This document shows, piece after piece, positions 25,093 through 34,476 of a DNA stretch of 64,000 bases. The stretch is from positions 15,461-79,460 of the forward strand of contig CAZCKC010000003.1 of the NCBI GenBank assembly GCA_964499235.1. Reading direction: 5' to 3'. A model generated the notes under the pieces. The model had not been told where the DNA came from and made no database searches. It saw only the letters and a program-made list of their open reading frames with translations. Source of the stretch: JAFGRR01 sp964499235. Lineage in GTDB: Bacteria > Planctomycetota > Phycisphaerae > UBA1845 > Fen-1342. The first letter of the stretch is position 1, and the number at the start of each line of letters is the position of its first letter. Both the position numbers and the translations under genes were made by a program.

Positions 25093-27786
25093 GTGCAGTC
25101 CATGCGATGGCAAGCAGCGCTCGGCGTCGGCTTGAGCGCGATCCTGTTGGCCACCACCGCCGGTGCGCGCACCGCGGATCTCGCAGCCGCCCTGGCGCTC
25201 GTCCCCACCGAGGACGCGCGCAGCCAGCTCGAGCTGCGCCGGCTTCTCCCGCGCCTCGACGGCGCCGACCTCGTCGCCCTCTGCGATCAGCTCGAGCCGC
25301 GCTCCGCCAGCGACGACACGCCGGCCCGCTTCGTTCTCCAGGCGCTCGCCGCCGAACTTTCCCGCGGCCACCTCGCGACGCAGCAGCGCCGCTTCGCCGA
25401 GGTCATCGGCCAGGAGCTCGCCAAGAACCACGATCCCGAAATCAAGCAACTGCTCATCGAGCAACTCGGCTACGTCGGCCAGCCCGCTGCCGTGCCCGCG
25501 ATCGCTCGAACGCTCGGCGACGAGCGACTGACCGCCCCCGCGGTCGAAGCCCTCGTCCGCATCGGTGGCGAGCGCGCCGCCCAACATCTACGCCTCGCCC
25601 TGCCCCAGACCACCGGCCTTCCCCGCCAGGCTGTCATCTATGGCCTCGAGCGCCTCGGCGATCCGCGCGCGATCGCCGCCCTGCGCACCGACGCCCGCGA
25701 CGCCGACCCCGCCACTCAGGCCGCCGCCCGCGCGGCGCTCGCCCGCTTCGGCCAACCGCCGCAGCAGCTCGCCATCGCCGAGAAGCTCCTCGAAACCGAC
25801 CGCTACCACGGTTCGCAACAGCTCGCCGAGCTCTTCGAGGCCGCCCGGAACATGGCCGCCCGCCGGCAACAGGCCGAAGCCGGCCGGCTCCTCGATCAGC
25901 TCGAAAGCCGCCTCGACGAGCTCGACGAGCACGAAGACGCTCCGGACCTCACGCACTGGTATTGCGCCGCGCTCTGGACCCGCGCCGCGGCGTTCGGCGG
26001 CGACGCGATCCCGCAGGTCGTCGCCGCGATGCAGAGCGAGAACCCCATCTACGCCGCGGCGGCGAAAGACATTGCAACTTCCGTCCAGGGCGCTGATGTC
26101 GCCAGCGCCCTGCTCGCCGCCCTGGATCAGGCCGAGCCAGAGCTCCAGGTCGAGCTGATCGACGTCCTCGTCGCCCGCGGCAGCGCGGACGCGACGCCCT
26201 ACCTCGTCGGCTTGCTCAGCGCTGAATCGGCCGACGTGCGCCAAGCCGCCGCTCGCGGCCTCGCGGCCATCGGCGGCCGCACCGCGATGAACCCCCTCCT
26301 CGCCTACGCCCAGGATCAACCGCACGAAGCCCGCGTGGCCGAGGAAGCCCTGGTGCTGATCCGCGGCCGGGGTGTCGGCGCGCGGCTGGCGGAAGAACTC
26401 GAGACCGCCCCGGCGACCCTGAAGCCCGTGCTCCTGCGCGTGCTCGGCCGCCGCCAGGCTGTCGACCAGCTCCCCGCGATCGTCGACGAGCTCCAGACCT
26501 CCGAGCCCCGCGTCCGCGTCGCGGCCATGCGGGCGCTGGGCGACCTCGGCACGCTCCGCCAGGTCCCGGCGTTGATCGCCGCCCTCGCCGATGCGCCGGA
26601 GCGCGAGCGCGGCCCGGCCGAGGAGGCGCTCACCGCGATCGTCAGGCGCGCGGCCGAGCCCGCCGCCGGCGCCCAGGCGATCATCGACAAGCTCGATCCC
26701 GCTAAGCCCGACCAATACATCTCGCTGTTGAACGTGCTCAGCTACGTCGGCGGCGAGCCAGCGTTCAAGCAACTTCGCCAAGCCCTCGACGACGAGCGCG
26801 AAGCCGTTCGCGAGGCCGCCTACCGCGCGCTGGGCAACTGGCCAGACCCGGCCCAAAGGATGGCGCTCCTGGAAGTGGCCGCCACCGCGGAAGACCTCAA
26901 GTCGCACGTCTTCGCAATGCGGGCGTTCGCGGATCTGTTCGGCCAGGCGCTCGACGGCGACGATCCCGACCGTGAAGCGCACTTCCGCCGCGCGCTGGAG
27001 GTCGCCCGCCGTCCCGAGGAAAAGCGGCTGGTCATCTCGGCCGTCGCCCAGGTCGCGGACATCGATCCGGTCGACGCGCTGCTCGAGCTGACCGCGGACG
27101 AAACGTTCGCGCAGGAGGCGGCCGCCGCAGTGATCGCCCTCTGCGAAAAGACGCTGCCGGCCAGCTGGCAACAGGCCGGCCCGGCACTCGACCAGGTGAT
27201 CGCGGCCGAGATCGATCCGGACCTGACCGCGCGGGCGCAGAGCGTTCGCGCCCGGTCGGCCGAGCTCGAGGGCTACATGGCCGACTGGCAGGTGGCGGGC
27301 CCCTACAGCAAGGACGGGATCCCCTTCCGCGAGATCCTCGACACGCCGTTCCCGCCCGAGCCCGGCGTCGAATCCGACGAGCCGATCGCGTGGGCGCTCC
27401 AGCCGAAGAACACCAACCCGGCCCGCTACTGGTACCTCGATCTCAACCAGTCGGTGCGCTGCGGCAACTGCGCGGCCTACCTGCGGACGTTCGTGAACAG
27501 CCCCCGCGCCCGCGCGGTCCGGGCCGAGGCCGGGAGCGACGACGCGATCAAGGTCTGGATCAACGGGACCGTCGTGCACGCCAACAACGTGACGCGCGGC
27601 GCTGAGCGTGGCGCGGACACCTTCACCGCCCAACTCAACGAGGGCTGGAACGAGATCCTCATCAAGATCGTCAACGGCGGCGGCGGCTTTGCGGCCTGCA
27701 TGCGGCTGCGTGATCCCGAGGGCGGAGCCCTGCCCGATCTGGAATACAGCGTGCAGCCGCCGGTGGCGGCGCATCACTCTGAATAG
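25093..27786 (+). CDS. Secreted HEAT-repeat protein with C-terminal jelly-roll domain
   Basis: An 897-residue exported protein. A signal peptide (GVGLSAILLATTAGA) is followed by an alpha-helical solenoid of HEAT/PBS-lyase-type repeats through about residue 720 (units such as RQAVIYGLERLGDPRAIAAL and RVAAMRALGDLGTLRQVPAL). The last 170 residues form a galactose-binding-like domain (DWQVAGPYSKDG, then DDAIKVWINGTVVHANN and GWNEILIKIVNGGGG), the same module type seen at the end of the protein at 31124. It is probably a scaffold or substrate-binding partner. The GTG at 25093 has GAGG eight bases upstream and is preferred over ATG 25102. Confidence 0.85.
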   Translation: MQSMRWQAALGVGLSAILLATTAGARTADLAAALALVPTEDARSQLELRRLLPRLDGADLVALCDQLEPRSASDDTPARFVLQALAAELSRGHLATQQRRFAEVIGQELAKNHDPEIKQLLIEQLGYVGQPAAVPAIARTLGDERLTAPAVEALVRIGGERAAQHLRLALPQTTGLPRQAVIYGLERLGDPRAIAALRTDARDADPATQAAARAALARFGQPPQQLAIAEKLLETDRYHGSQQLAELFEAARNMAARRQQAEAGRLLDQLESRLDELDEHEDAPDLTHWYCAALWTRAAAFGGDAIPQVVAAMQSENPIYAAAAKDIATSVQGADVASALLAALDQAEPELQVELIDVLVARGSADATPYLVGLLSAESADVRQAAARGLAAIGGRTAMNPLLAYAQDQPHEARVAEEALVLIRGRGVGARLAEELETAPATLKPVLLRVLGRRQAVDQLPAIVDELQTSEPRVRVAAMRALGDLGTLRQVPALIAALADAPERERGPAEEALTAIVRRAAEPAAGAQAIIDKLDPAKPDQYISLLNVLSYVGGEPAFKQLRQALDDEREAVREAAYRALGNWPDPAQRMALLEVAATAEDLKSHVFAMRAFADLFGQALDGDDPDREAHFRRALEVARRPEEKRLVISAVAQVADIDPVDALLELTADETFAQEAAAAVIALCEKTLPASWQQAGPALDQVIAAEIDPDLTARAQSVRARSAELEGYMADWQVAGPYSKDGIPFREILDTPFPPEPGVESDEPIAWALQPKNTNPARYWYLDLNQSVRCGNCAAYLRTFVNSPRARAVRAEAGSDDAIKVWINGTVVHANNVTRGAERGADTFTAQLNEGWNEILIKIVNGGGGFAACMRLRDPEGGALPDLEYSVQPPVAAHHSE

Positions 27787-27798
27787 GCGAGGAAGACC

Positions 27799-29883
27799 AT
27801 GCGTGCATTTGTCGTACTTTCATTGGCGTTGGCGTGGTGCGGCATGACGACTGCGGCAGCCAAGCTGCCCGCACCACCCGACGAGATGGTGACCCGCGCC
27901 CAGGCGGCCGCGCCGTCCGAGGCCTACGCCCAGCCAAAGAAACCCCGGAAGGTTCTGGTTTACACCCGCACCAACGGCTTTCGGCACTCCTCGATCCCGA
28001 TCGGCGTGACCGCCCTGCGGATCATGGGCGAGAAGACCGGTGCGTACACCATCGAGCACAGCGAGGACCCCGGCGTCTTCGCCCCCAAATCGCTCGCCCG
28101 CTTCGACGCGGTCATTATGCTCAACACCACCGGCGAGGCCTTCGAGGCCGTCCGCAACGGCGCGTCGGCCGACAAGCAACAGCAAGAATGGCAGTCGAAC
28201 CTGCTCGCCTTCGTCGGCGGCGGCGGCGGCCTGGTCGGCATCCACAGCGCGACCGACACCTGCTACCAATGGCCGGAGTTCGGCCGGCTGATGGGCGGCT
28301 ACTTCGACGGGCATCCCTGGCACGAGCCAGTGGTGATTAAGATCGACGATCCCGACCACCCGCTGACGCAGATGTTCAACCACCAGCCGCTGGCGCTCAC
28401 CGAAGAGATCTATCAGCTCAAAGACCCCTATTCCCGCCGAACGCACCGCGTGCTGCTCAGTCTCGACACCGACAAGACCGACATGAGCAAGCCCGGCGTC
28501 CACCGCACCGACGACGATTACGCCGTCTCGCAGGTGCGGACCTATGGCAAGGGACGGGTCTTCTACTGCTCGCTCGGCCACCGCGAGGAGATCTACTGGA
28601 ACCCGAAGATCCTGCGGCACTACCTGGCCGGCATCCAGTTCGCCATGGCGGACCTCGACGCGCCGCACGCGCCGTCGGATCCACGCTCGCCGCTGGCCTC
28701 GGACTGGCAGCCGCTGCTGCCGACGAGCGGCCGGCTCGACGGCTGGAAAGCCTGGCTGCCGCCGACCGGCGCCGAGCGCCCGAGCGCCGAACGCCTGGCC
28801 GAGTTGGCCGCGGCCAACGCCGAACGCGACCAGCACTGGAAGCTGGCCGACGGCGTCCTGAGCTACGACGGGCGCGGCACGAGCCTGGCCTCCACGACGG
28901 AATACAGCGAGTTCGAGCTCAAGCTCGACTGGCAGATCGAGGCCGGCGGCGACAGCGGGATCTACCTTCGCGGGCTGCCGCAGGTGCAGATCTGGGACAA
29001 GCCGGCCGGCTCGGGCGGGCTCTACAACAACCAGCAGCATCCCAGCAAGCCGACGAAGAACGCTGACCGCGCACCGGGCGAATGGAACACCTTCCACATC
29101 ACGCTGGTCGACGACCGCGTCTGGGTCGAGCTCAACGGCGAGCAGGTCGTGCACGGCGTCCCGCTCGAAAACTACTGGGACCGCGAGGGCCCGCTGCCCG
29201 CGCGCGGCCCGATCGTCCTCCAGAGCCACGGCACACCGTTGCAGTTCCGCAACCTCGTCGTGCGGGCGCCCTCGCGGGAGGCCCGCCAGCGGGCGGCGCA
29301 GAGCCCCGGCTGGCAGACGCTCTTCGCCGGCGCGTCGCTCGACGACTGGCAGTTCAAGGGCACCAGCTGGAAGATCGAGGACGGCACCCTCAGCCGCCAG
29401 GGCGGCGGCGACATCTGGTCGAAGCAGCAGTACGGCGACTTCATCCTCCACGCCGAGTACAAGCTCTCCGACGGCGCCAACAGCGGGATCTTCTTCCGCA
29501 CCGCCGACCTCAACGACATGGTCCAGACCGGCATCGAGGTCCAGGTCCTCGACTCCCACGGCAAGGAGCAGGTCGGCAAGCACGACGCCGGCGCGATCTA
29601 CGACATCAAGGAGCCCCGCGTCAACGCCGTCCACCCGCCGGGCGAGTGGAACCACTGCGTGCTCATCTGCCGTGGCTCGCAGGTCTGGGTGGCCCTCAAC
29701 GGGCAAACCGTCATCGACCTCGACCTCGACAACTGGACCCAGCCCCACCAGAACCCCGACGGCAGCCGGAACAAGTTCCAGACGCCGTACAAGGACATGC
29801 CGCGCCGCGGCCATATCGGCTTCCAGGACCACGGTAACCCCGTCTGGTACCGCAACGTCTTCGTGAAGCCGCTGGTGGACTGA
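27799..29883 (+). CDS. Secreted ThuA domain protein with two DUF1080 domains
   Basis: A 694-residue exported protein joining three domains. After the signal peptide comes a ThuA (trehalose-utilisation, glutaminase-like fold) domain at about 50-285 (VLVYTRTNGFRHSSIP, GGGLVGIHSATD). A first DUF1080 domain follows at about 305-490 (DSGIYLRGLPQVQIWD) and a second at about 500-693 (GASLDDWQFKG, NSGIFFRTADLNDMVQTGIEVQVLD). DUF1080 is the 3-keto-disaccharide hydrolase family, a concanavalin-like lyase or hydrolase fold. Fused to ThuA and beside an exported Gfo/Idh/MocA enzyme, it should cleave 3-keto-glycosides in the periplasm. Whether both DUF1080 copies are active cannot be seen. Confidence 0.92.
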   Translation: MRAFVVLSLALAWCGMTTAAAKLPAPPDEMVTRAQAAAPSEAYAQPKKPRKVLVYTRTNGFRHSSIPIGVTALRIMGEKTGAYTIEHSEDPGVFAPKSLARFDAVIMLNTTGEAFEAVRNGASADKQQQEWQSNLLAFVGGGGGLVGIHSATDTCYQWPEFGRLMGGYFDGHPWHEPVVIKIDDPDHPLTQMFNHQPLALTEEIYQLKDPYSRRTHRVLLSLDTDKTDMSKPGVHRTDDDYAVSQVRTYGKGRVFYCSLGHREEIYWNPKILRHYLAGIQFAMADLDAPHAPSDPRSPLASDWQPLLPTSGRLDGWKAWLPPTGAERPSAERLAELAAANAERDQHWKLADGVLSYDGRGTSLASTTEYSEFELKLDWQIEAGGDSGIYLRGLPQVQIWDKPAGSGGLYNNQQHPSKPTKNADRAPGEWNTFHITLVDDRVWVELNGEQVVHGVPLENYWDREGPLPARGPIVLQSHGTPLQFRNLVVRAPSREARQRAAQSPGWQTLFAGASLDDWQFKGTSWKIEDGTLSRQGGGDIWSKQQYGDFILHAEYKLSDGANSGIFFRTADLNDMVQTGIEVQVLDSHGKEQVGKHDAGAIYDIKEPRVNAVHPPGEWNHCVLICRGSQVWVALNGQTVIDLDLDNWTQPHQNPDGSRNKFQTPYKDMPRRGHIGFQDHGNPVWYRNVFVKPLVD

Positions 29884-30085
29884 GCGCCGCTTATCAGACG
29901 TCGACCGGAGCCCGTGCGACGCACGCCACGTCGCGCGGGGGCCGGCCCGAAAGCGCCCGTCGCCCCCGCCTGGCCCGCCAACTGGCGAGCGGACGTCGCC
30001 GGGCCGATATCACCACAGCGAATCGGACGCGTGCCACCTGATCGGACAAAATCACGCGTCTCGACCCGCAGGCAGGAGTGCGCCC

Positions 30086-30397
30086 GTGGATATCGAAGTC
30101 ACCGTTCGCGCTGAGGAAGTCATCGTCACGCCGCTCCACAACGTGGTCGGCTACTGGGCCGAGCAGCTGCTCGACCGCGTCCGCGCGCTCGTCGCCGAAA
30201 GCCAGACGCGGATCACCGTTGACCTTGACTACGTCGACCTCGTCGACTCCAAGGGCCTGGCCGTCCTCATGCTCTGCGACCAGGACCTGCGGCAGCACGG
30301 CGGCACCTTCCGCATCCTCACCGGGCGCCCGGAGCTCCGGCAGCTCTTCAAGACCGCCCACCTCGACGACCGCCTCACCATCGCCGCGCACCGCTGA
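30086..30397 (+). CDS. STAS-domain protein (anti-anti-sigma-like)
   Basis: A 103-residue single STAS domain, as in SpoIIAA/RsbV antagonists that free sigma factors by binding an anti-sigma kinase. It shows the core VDLDYVDLVDSKGLAVLMLCDQDL. The phosphorylation-site serine is kept, but the usual D-S-S-G becomes D-S-K-G. No RsbW-type kinase or phosphatase lies nearby, so the partner is elsewhere. The start is the GTG at 30086 with AGGAG eight bases upstream. It has about 200 bases of spacer on its left and 65 on its right, so it may be a stand-alone unit. Confidence 0.85.
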   Translation: MDIEVTVRAEEVIVTPLHNVVGYWAEQLLDRVRALVAESQTRITVDLDYVDLVDSKGLAVLMLCDQDLRQHGGTFRILTGRPELRQLFKTAHLDDRLTIAAHR

Positions 30398-30462
30398 GCC
30401 GCCCGAAGCCAACCACGCGCGCACCCGCCCGCTGCCCACCGACGCGGTTAGAATTCCCCACC

Positions 30463-31143
30463 ATGCCGGCCGAACCCGCCTCGCCACCGCCCAACGTCGA
30501 TCCCGCCATCCGCACGCTGGCTCATTGGCTGCGGCACCAGCTCAAAGACCGAACCGCCCCCCTGCTCGTCGGCCTCGGCGGCCCCGGCGGCAGCGGCAAG
30601 TCCACGCTCGCCCGTCAGCTCGCGGCGACCCTCCCCCAGGCGACCATCCTCGCCCTCGACCACTATCGCAAGCCACGGGCCGAGCGCGCCGCATCAGGAC
30701 TGCGCGGCAGCGCCCCCGCCGGCAACCACCTCGACCTGCTGGCCGAACACCTCAAACGGCTCGCCGCCGGCCGGCCGATCGAACCGCCCCGCTACGACCC
30801 CGTCAGCGGAACCGTCTCGCCGGGCGAGCCCGTCGCGCCGCCCCCGCTGGCCCTGCTCGACGGCGAGGCGGTGCTCTTCGAGCCCATCCGCCCGCACGTT
30901 CATCAACTCATTTACGTGGAAAGCGACTGGCGGCTTCAGCTGCAGACGCGGATCGACCGCGACGCCGACCAATACCGCCACCCGCCCGAAAAAGTGCTCC
31001 AAAACTTCATCGACAGCAACCGCCGCGACTTCCCCCGCTACAGCGAGCCGCGCCGCGCGACCGCCGACGCCATCGTCCGCCGCGTTCGGTCCGCAGACAA
31101 CAACGCCGACGCCTGGCAGCTCGTTACTGCCCCGCCGGCCTGA
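30463..31143 (+). CDS. P-loop kinase of the uridine kinase/phosphoribulokinase type
   Basis: A 226-residue cytoplasmic NTPase. The Walker A motif GGPGGSGKST lies at about residues 39-48, followed by ILALDHYRKP, where uridine kinases have the substrate aspartate and tyrosine (DxFY). ALLDGEAVLFEP and the basic stretch QTRIDRDADQY also fit the uridine-kinase-like fold, in which R-x-x-R-D-x-x-x-R forms the lid. The substrate cannot be named: uridine, pantothenate-like or another small molecule. The last 20 bases overlap the end of the convergent gene at 31124. No ribosome-binding site is evident. Confidence 0.75.
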   Translation: MPAEPASPPPNVDPAIRTLAHWLRHQLKDRTAPLLVGLGGPGGSGKSTLARQLAATLPQATILALDHYRKPRAERAASGLRGSAPAGNHLDLLAEHLKRLAAGRPIEPPRYDPVSGTVSPGEPVAPPPLALLDGEAVLFEPIRPHVHQLIYVESDWRLQLQTRIDRDADQYRHPPEKVLQNFIDSNRRDFPRYSEPRRATADAIVRRVRSADNNADAWQLVTAPPA

Positions 31144-34012
31144 CCACCGCCGCCGCGGCCGCCCGACTTCCCCCGGCCACCCCGAGCAGGTCAAGATCGT
31201 CCCGCGGGTAGTCCGGCAGCTGCGCATCCACCACCAGCACCGCCCGCGGGCTGCGGTTCGGCACCGTCGGATAGTGCGGCTCTTCGATGTACCAGTAGCC
31301 CAGCAGCCGCTCGCGGGCCGCCGACTGCCCCGTGAGCAGCGCCAGAAACTCCTCGTAATACTCCGGCCGCACCAGCAGCAGATCCCGCGTCGCACCGTCC
31401 TTTTCGTACCGCAGCGCGGCGGCCGCCTCCCAATCCCAGTTCAGGTAGTTGTTGAGCTGCCGATCCGCCTTGAACGCCTCGTCGTCGACCAGCTCGACAT
31501 AGCGCGCCCCGGCCACCGGCTGATCACCATCCGGCACCGTCAGGTAGTACTTGTGCTCGTGCGCGGCCAGCGTGCTCAGCCCGGTCAGCTTCCGCAGATC
31601 GGCCTGCGTCAGCCGCGGCAGCCGCTCCAGGTAATCATCCTTTACGTCGTCCCAGGCGTAGTGCGGCCCGACCGCCGGCGGCGCGTAGACGTTCACCGTC
31701 TCCTGCGGATGCGGCGCCGAGACTCGCAACCCCTCGATCGGCTGGTTCTCGAAATCCACCACGTGAATCCCGAAGCCCCAGTCGCCGCCCCCGCGCTCCA
31801 GCTTCACCACGATCGAATTCCAGCCCCGCGCCAGCGTCGCGTAGTTCGCCAGCATGTAAGGCCGGTTCGCGTCCTCCCACTTCGCTACCGCGTAGTACTT
31901 CCCCGTCATCAACGGCCGCCCGTTGACCCAGATGTGCGCCGTGTCGTTGAAGCCGCACCACAGCCGCACTTCCTCCGTCTCCGGCACGTACACGAACGTC
32001 CGGGCGTACGCGATCGCCTTCGGCCCCGCCTGCGGCCACACGGTCTTGCCGTCGACGAAATCGCCCTCCGCCTCGATCGTGCGCAGTCCCCGCGGCATCG
32101 CGATCATCCCGCCGCGGACATAACGCTCCTCGGCGTCCATTGCGACCTCGTCGATCATCGACGCCCGCAGCCAGCGCTGCTGCACAAAGCCGTCCCAGTC
32201 CGGTACCGGCGCCGGCTCGGGCGACGACGGCACCGGGAAGGGCTCCGCCTGCTGCCGCTGCTCCGCCTCTTTCGCCCGCTGCCACTGAACGTTCAACGCG
32301 TCGGCCTCGCGCTCGCTGACGCTCCCCGTTTCGACCAGCTTCTCGAGCAGCGCGTCCGCCCCCGGCAGCTCCGCCGGCGGGATCGTGATCACCGGCTGCA
32401 CCTGCCACGCATCGATAAACGCGGCCGACTGCACCTGGTCCGACGCCCGGTGCCGCTGGTACTGCCGCGGCGTCACGTAGTACCGCATCGACGAGCGGTG
32501 CCCACAGCCCATGCTCACGATCGGCTGCTTGCCACACCCGTCGCTGTCGTGCGTCACCGGGTAGCCCGGCCCGCTCTCCGCAAACAGGAACACCCAGTCG
32601 AACTGGTGGTTCCACTCGTGCAGCCACACCTCCCACCCGCGCGTCGGGCCGATCTGCGCCCCACCCGAGCCCGCCACGCCACAGTCCACCCCCCCCGCAT
32701 GGCTCGAGCCGTAGCCAGCCGTCCCGATCGAGTAATCCCACTGCCCCTCGTACGCCGCCACCTCGTCCGGCGGCAGGAAGATCCACCCCGCCTGCATCAC
32801 CCAGTCCGGGTCCCCCTCCGCCTGCGTCAGCCAGTGCGTGTTGACCTTCCACGCCCCCAGCGACGCCCCGTAGACCATCTGCTCGCAATACCGCCAGTCC
32901 CGCTGCATCTGCGCCAGCTGCTGCGCACTCAGCTGACCCGCGAAGTCCTCGATCGCAAACGGGTACACCCCCAGCAACACGTCCTCAACGTTCGCCGGAC
33001 CGCGGTCCGCCTCGCCCAGCATCCCCGCTCGCTCAAACAGCGGCGACCACGCTGCCACCGGCCGCCGGCAATACTCCAGCGCCTCCGCATAGCGATACGT
33101 CGCATCCGCGTGCAACGGGTCCAACTCGAGCGCCCGCTTGAACGCCGACGCCGCTTCCGGCCACGCCCCCCACGCCCCGGCCAATAAGCCCGCGCGGTAA
33201 TGCGCATCAAAATCGTCACGCTCATGCAGCGCCGCCACGAGCTGCTTCACCTGCAGCAGCCGCGCGAGAAACCGCGCGTGCCGCGCCAGCGCCGTTTCTT
33301 CCTCGCCCAGCGGCGAAACAACGCTCAACGCGCGCTCGTAGTCGCGATCCCCCATCGCCGCGACCGCTTGCAAGTAAGCCTGCTTCTCACCATCGCCGGC
33401 CGCCTTCACCGCCGCCGCCAGGTCACCCGCCAGCTCAACCCCCAGCACGTCCCACGCGTCGGCCGCAAAGAACCGATACCCCAGCGACAGCCGCGCCCCC
33501 TCGCTCGTCAGCGTCACCGGCACCTCGCCCAGCGGCCGCCCGTTCGACACGTCGTCGTACAGCGTCTTTGGAATGACGAAGAACACCTCGGTCAGCCGCC
33601 GCGGACCGTCGAACGACCCGATCCGCCACGTCCCGAGCTTTTCACCGGCCGCCGTCACGGTCAGCGTCGTCGGCGGCTCGCCGGTGTCCACCTCTGCCGC
33701 GATCACCAGGTGCGCCGGCGCCGGCCCGAGCCGGTAAGAAGCCGGCCGAATCACGAACGCCTCCGCACCCGTCACCCGCCGCCCGACGGCCCGCGCCGCC
33801 GACTCGCCGCGGAACGCCACGTGATCGAGCGTCACCCGCTGGCCGTCGGCCTCGTACTGCGCCGCGGCCTCGCTGCCGTACTCGCCCACGTCGAGCGTCC
33901 CGCTCGGCACCCAGTTGAACTCCCACTGCCCCCACGCCGAGCCGGCCGCCAGCGACAACACCAAACCCAAACCAACGCACCATCCCCGTGCCCGCATGGC
34001 GAACCTCCTCAC
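31124..34012 (-). CDS. Large secreted protein with HEWNH zinc motif and C-terminal jelly-roll
   Basis: A 962-residue exported protein, signal peptide ending near SAWG (about residue 28). Residues 190-320 are helical and contain TPR-like units (YRAGLLAGAWGAWPEAASAFKRALELDPLHADATYRYAEAL). Residues 330-520 form a region with LHEWNHQFDW, an HExxH at 465-469, near many aromatic residues and histidines. Residues 600-760 include a galactose-binding-like domain (VRLWCGFNDTAHIWVNGRPL, then GWNSIVVKLERGGGDWGF). It could be a metallopeptidase acting on surface protein or glycoprotein, but no family name was recognised. It stands alone on its strand and has CDS-like codon bias throughout. Confidence 0.75.
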   Translation of the reverse strand: MRRFAMRARGWCVGLGLVLSLAAGSAWGQWEFNWVPSGTLDVGEYGSEAAAQYEADGQRVTLDHVAFRGESAARAVGRRVTGAEAFVIRPASYRLGPAPAHLVIAAEVDTGEPPTTLTVTAAGEKLGTWRIGSFDGPRRLTEVFFVIPKTLYDDVSNGRPLGEVPVTLTSEGARLSLGYRFFAADAWDVLGVELAGDLAAAVKAAGDGEKQAYLQAVAAMGDRDYERALSVVSPLGEEETALARHARFLARLLQVKQLVAALHERDDFDAHYRAGLLAGAWGAWPEAASAFKRALELDPLHADATYRYAEALEYCRRPVAAWSPLFERAGMLGEADRGPANVEDVLLGVYPFAIEDFAGQLSAQQLAQMQRDWRYCEQMVYGASLGAWKVNTHWLTQAEGDPDWVMQAGWIFLPPDEVAAYEGQWDYSIGTAGYGSSHAGGVDCGVAGSGGAQIGPTRGWEVWLHEWNHQFDWVFLFAESGPGYPVTHDSDGCGKQPIVSMGCGHRSSMRYYVTPRQYQRHRASDQVQSAAFIDAWQVQPVITIPPAELPGADALLEKLVETGSVSEREADALNVQWQRAKEAEQRQQAEPFPVPSSPEPAPVPDWDGFVQQRWLRASMIDEVAMDAEERYVRGGMIAMPRGLRTIEAEGDFVDGKTVWPQAGPKAIAYARTFVYVPETEEVRLWCGFNDTAHIWVNGRPLMTGKYYAVAKWEDANRPYMLANYATLARGWNSIVVKLERGGGDWGFGIHVVDFENQPIEGLRVSAPHPQETVNVYAPPAVGPHYAWDDVKDDYLERLPRLTQADLRKLTGLSTLAAHEHKYYLTVPDGDQPVAGARYVELVDDEAFKADRQLNNYLNWDWEAAAALRYEKDGATRDLLLVRPEYYEEFLALLTGQSAARERLLGYWYIEEPHYPTVPNRSPRAVLVVDAQLPDYPRDDLDLLGVAGGSRAAAAAVVRPAGQ

Positions 34013-34042
34013 GCCGCAGAACCTAAAAAATCAGACCCGTCA

Positions 34043-34476
34043 CAAGGAATAAGGATAGCCGCCCCCCGGCCCGCTGAACACCGCGCCGCGGCCGGTCGCC
34101 GCATCGGTCATCGCCCGATCCGACGCCCGCGCTCGCACCGCTACCAATGTAGCGACCGGGCTCGATACCGGTGTTTCACCGATGCGGCGCCCAAACGCTG
34201 CACCTGCCCCCACCAACGCGAGATCGACGACCCACCGAGTCGGGCCACCCCTCGCGGAGCGCAACGTGAACGTCTGGGGGCTGGCCTCCAGGCTCGTGCC
34301 CCCCCAGCCCACTCCAAACGCCATCAGCGCGGACGATCTCATCCCCCGGCCCCGCCAACACCAGCGCCGTCGCCAGGTCCGGCGCATCAGCAGGAATCCG
34401 CACCGTCCCTGCTTCTAGCGTCCAAGCCAGCGCAAGAAGATGATCCAACCAGACAGCCAATCCGGTGCGCGTTCAT
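34043..34476 (-). pseudogene. Decayed right-handed beta-helix (pectin-lyase-like) protein
   Basis: Read across frames on the minus strand, this stretch spells the N-terminal part of a typical beta-helix protein: an ATG at 34476, then GTVRIPADAPDLATALVLAGPGDEIV in one frame, D-G-V-W-S-G-L-G, a switch at a run of seven G (34299-34305 on the plus strand, as C), then GTSLEASPQTFTLRSA and WVVDL in the next frame. At least one more shift near the start is needed to join the ATG. After about residue 110 the match fades and nothing continues. It is a truncated remnant, with no later repeats in the neighbourhood. Confidence 0.65.

Noticed and set aside
25588..27777. Long minus-strand open frame opposite the HEAT-repeat gene
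   Set aside because: Composition is Gly/Arg/Val-rich without domains, and the plus strand has a signal peptide, repeats and a jelly-roll domain.
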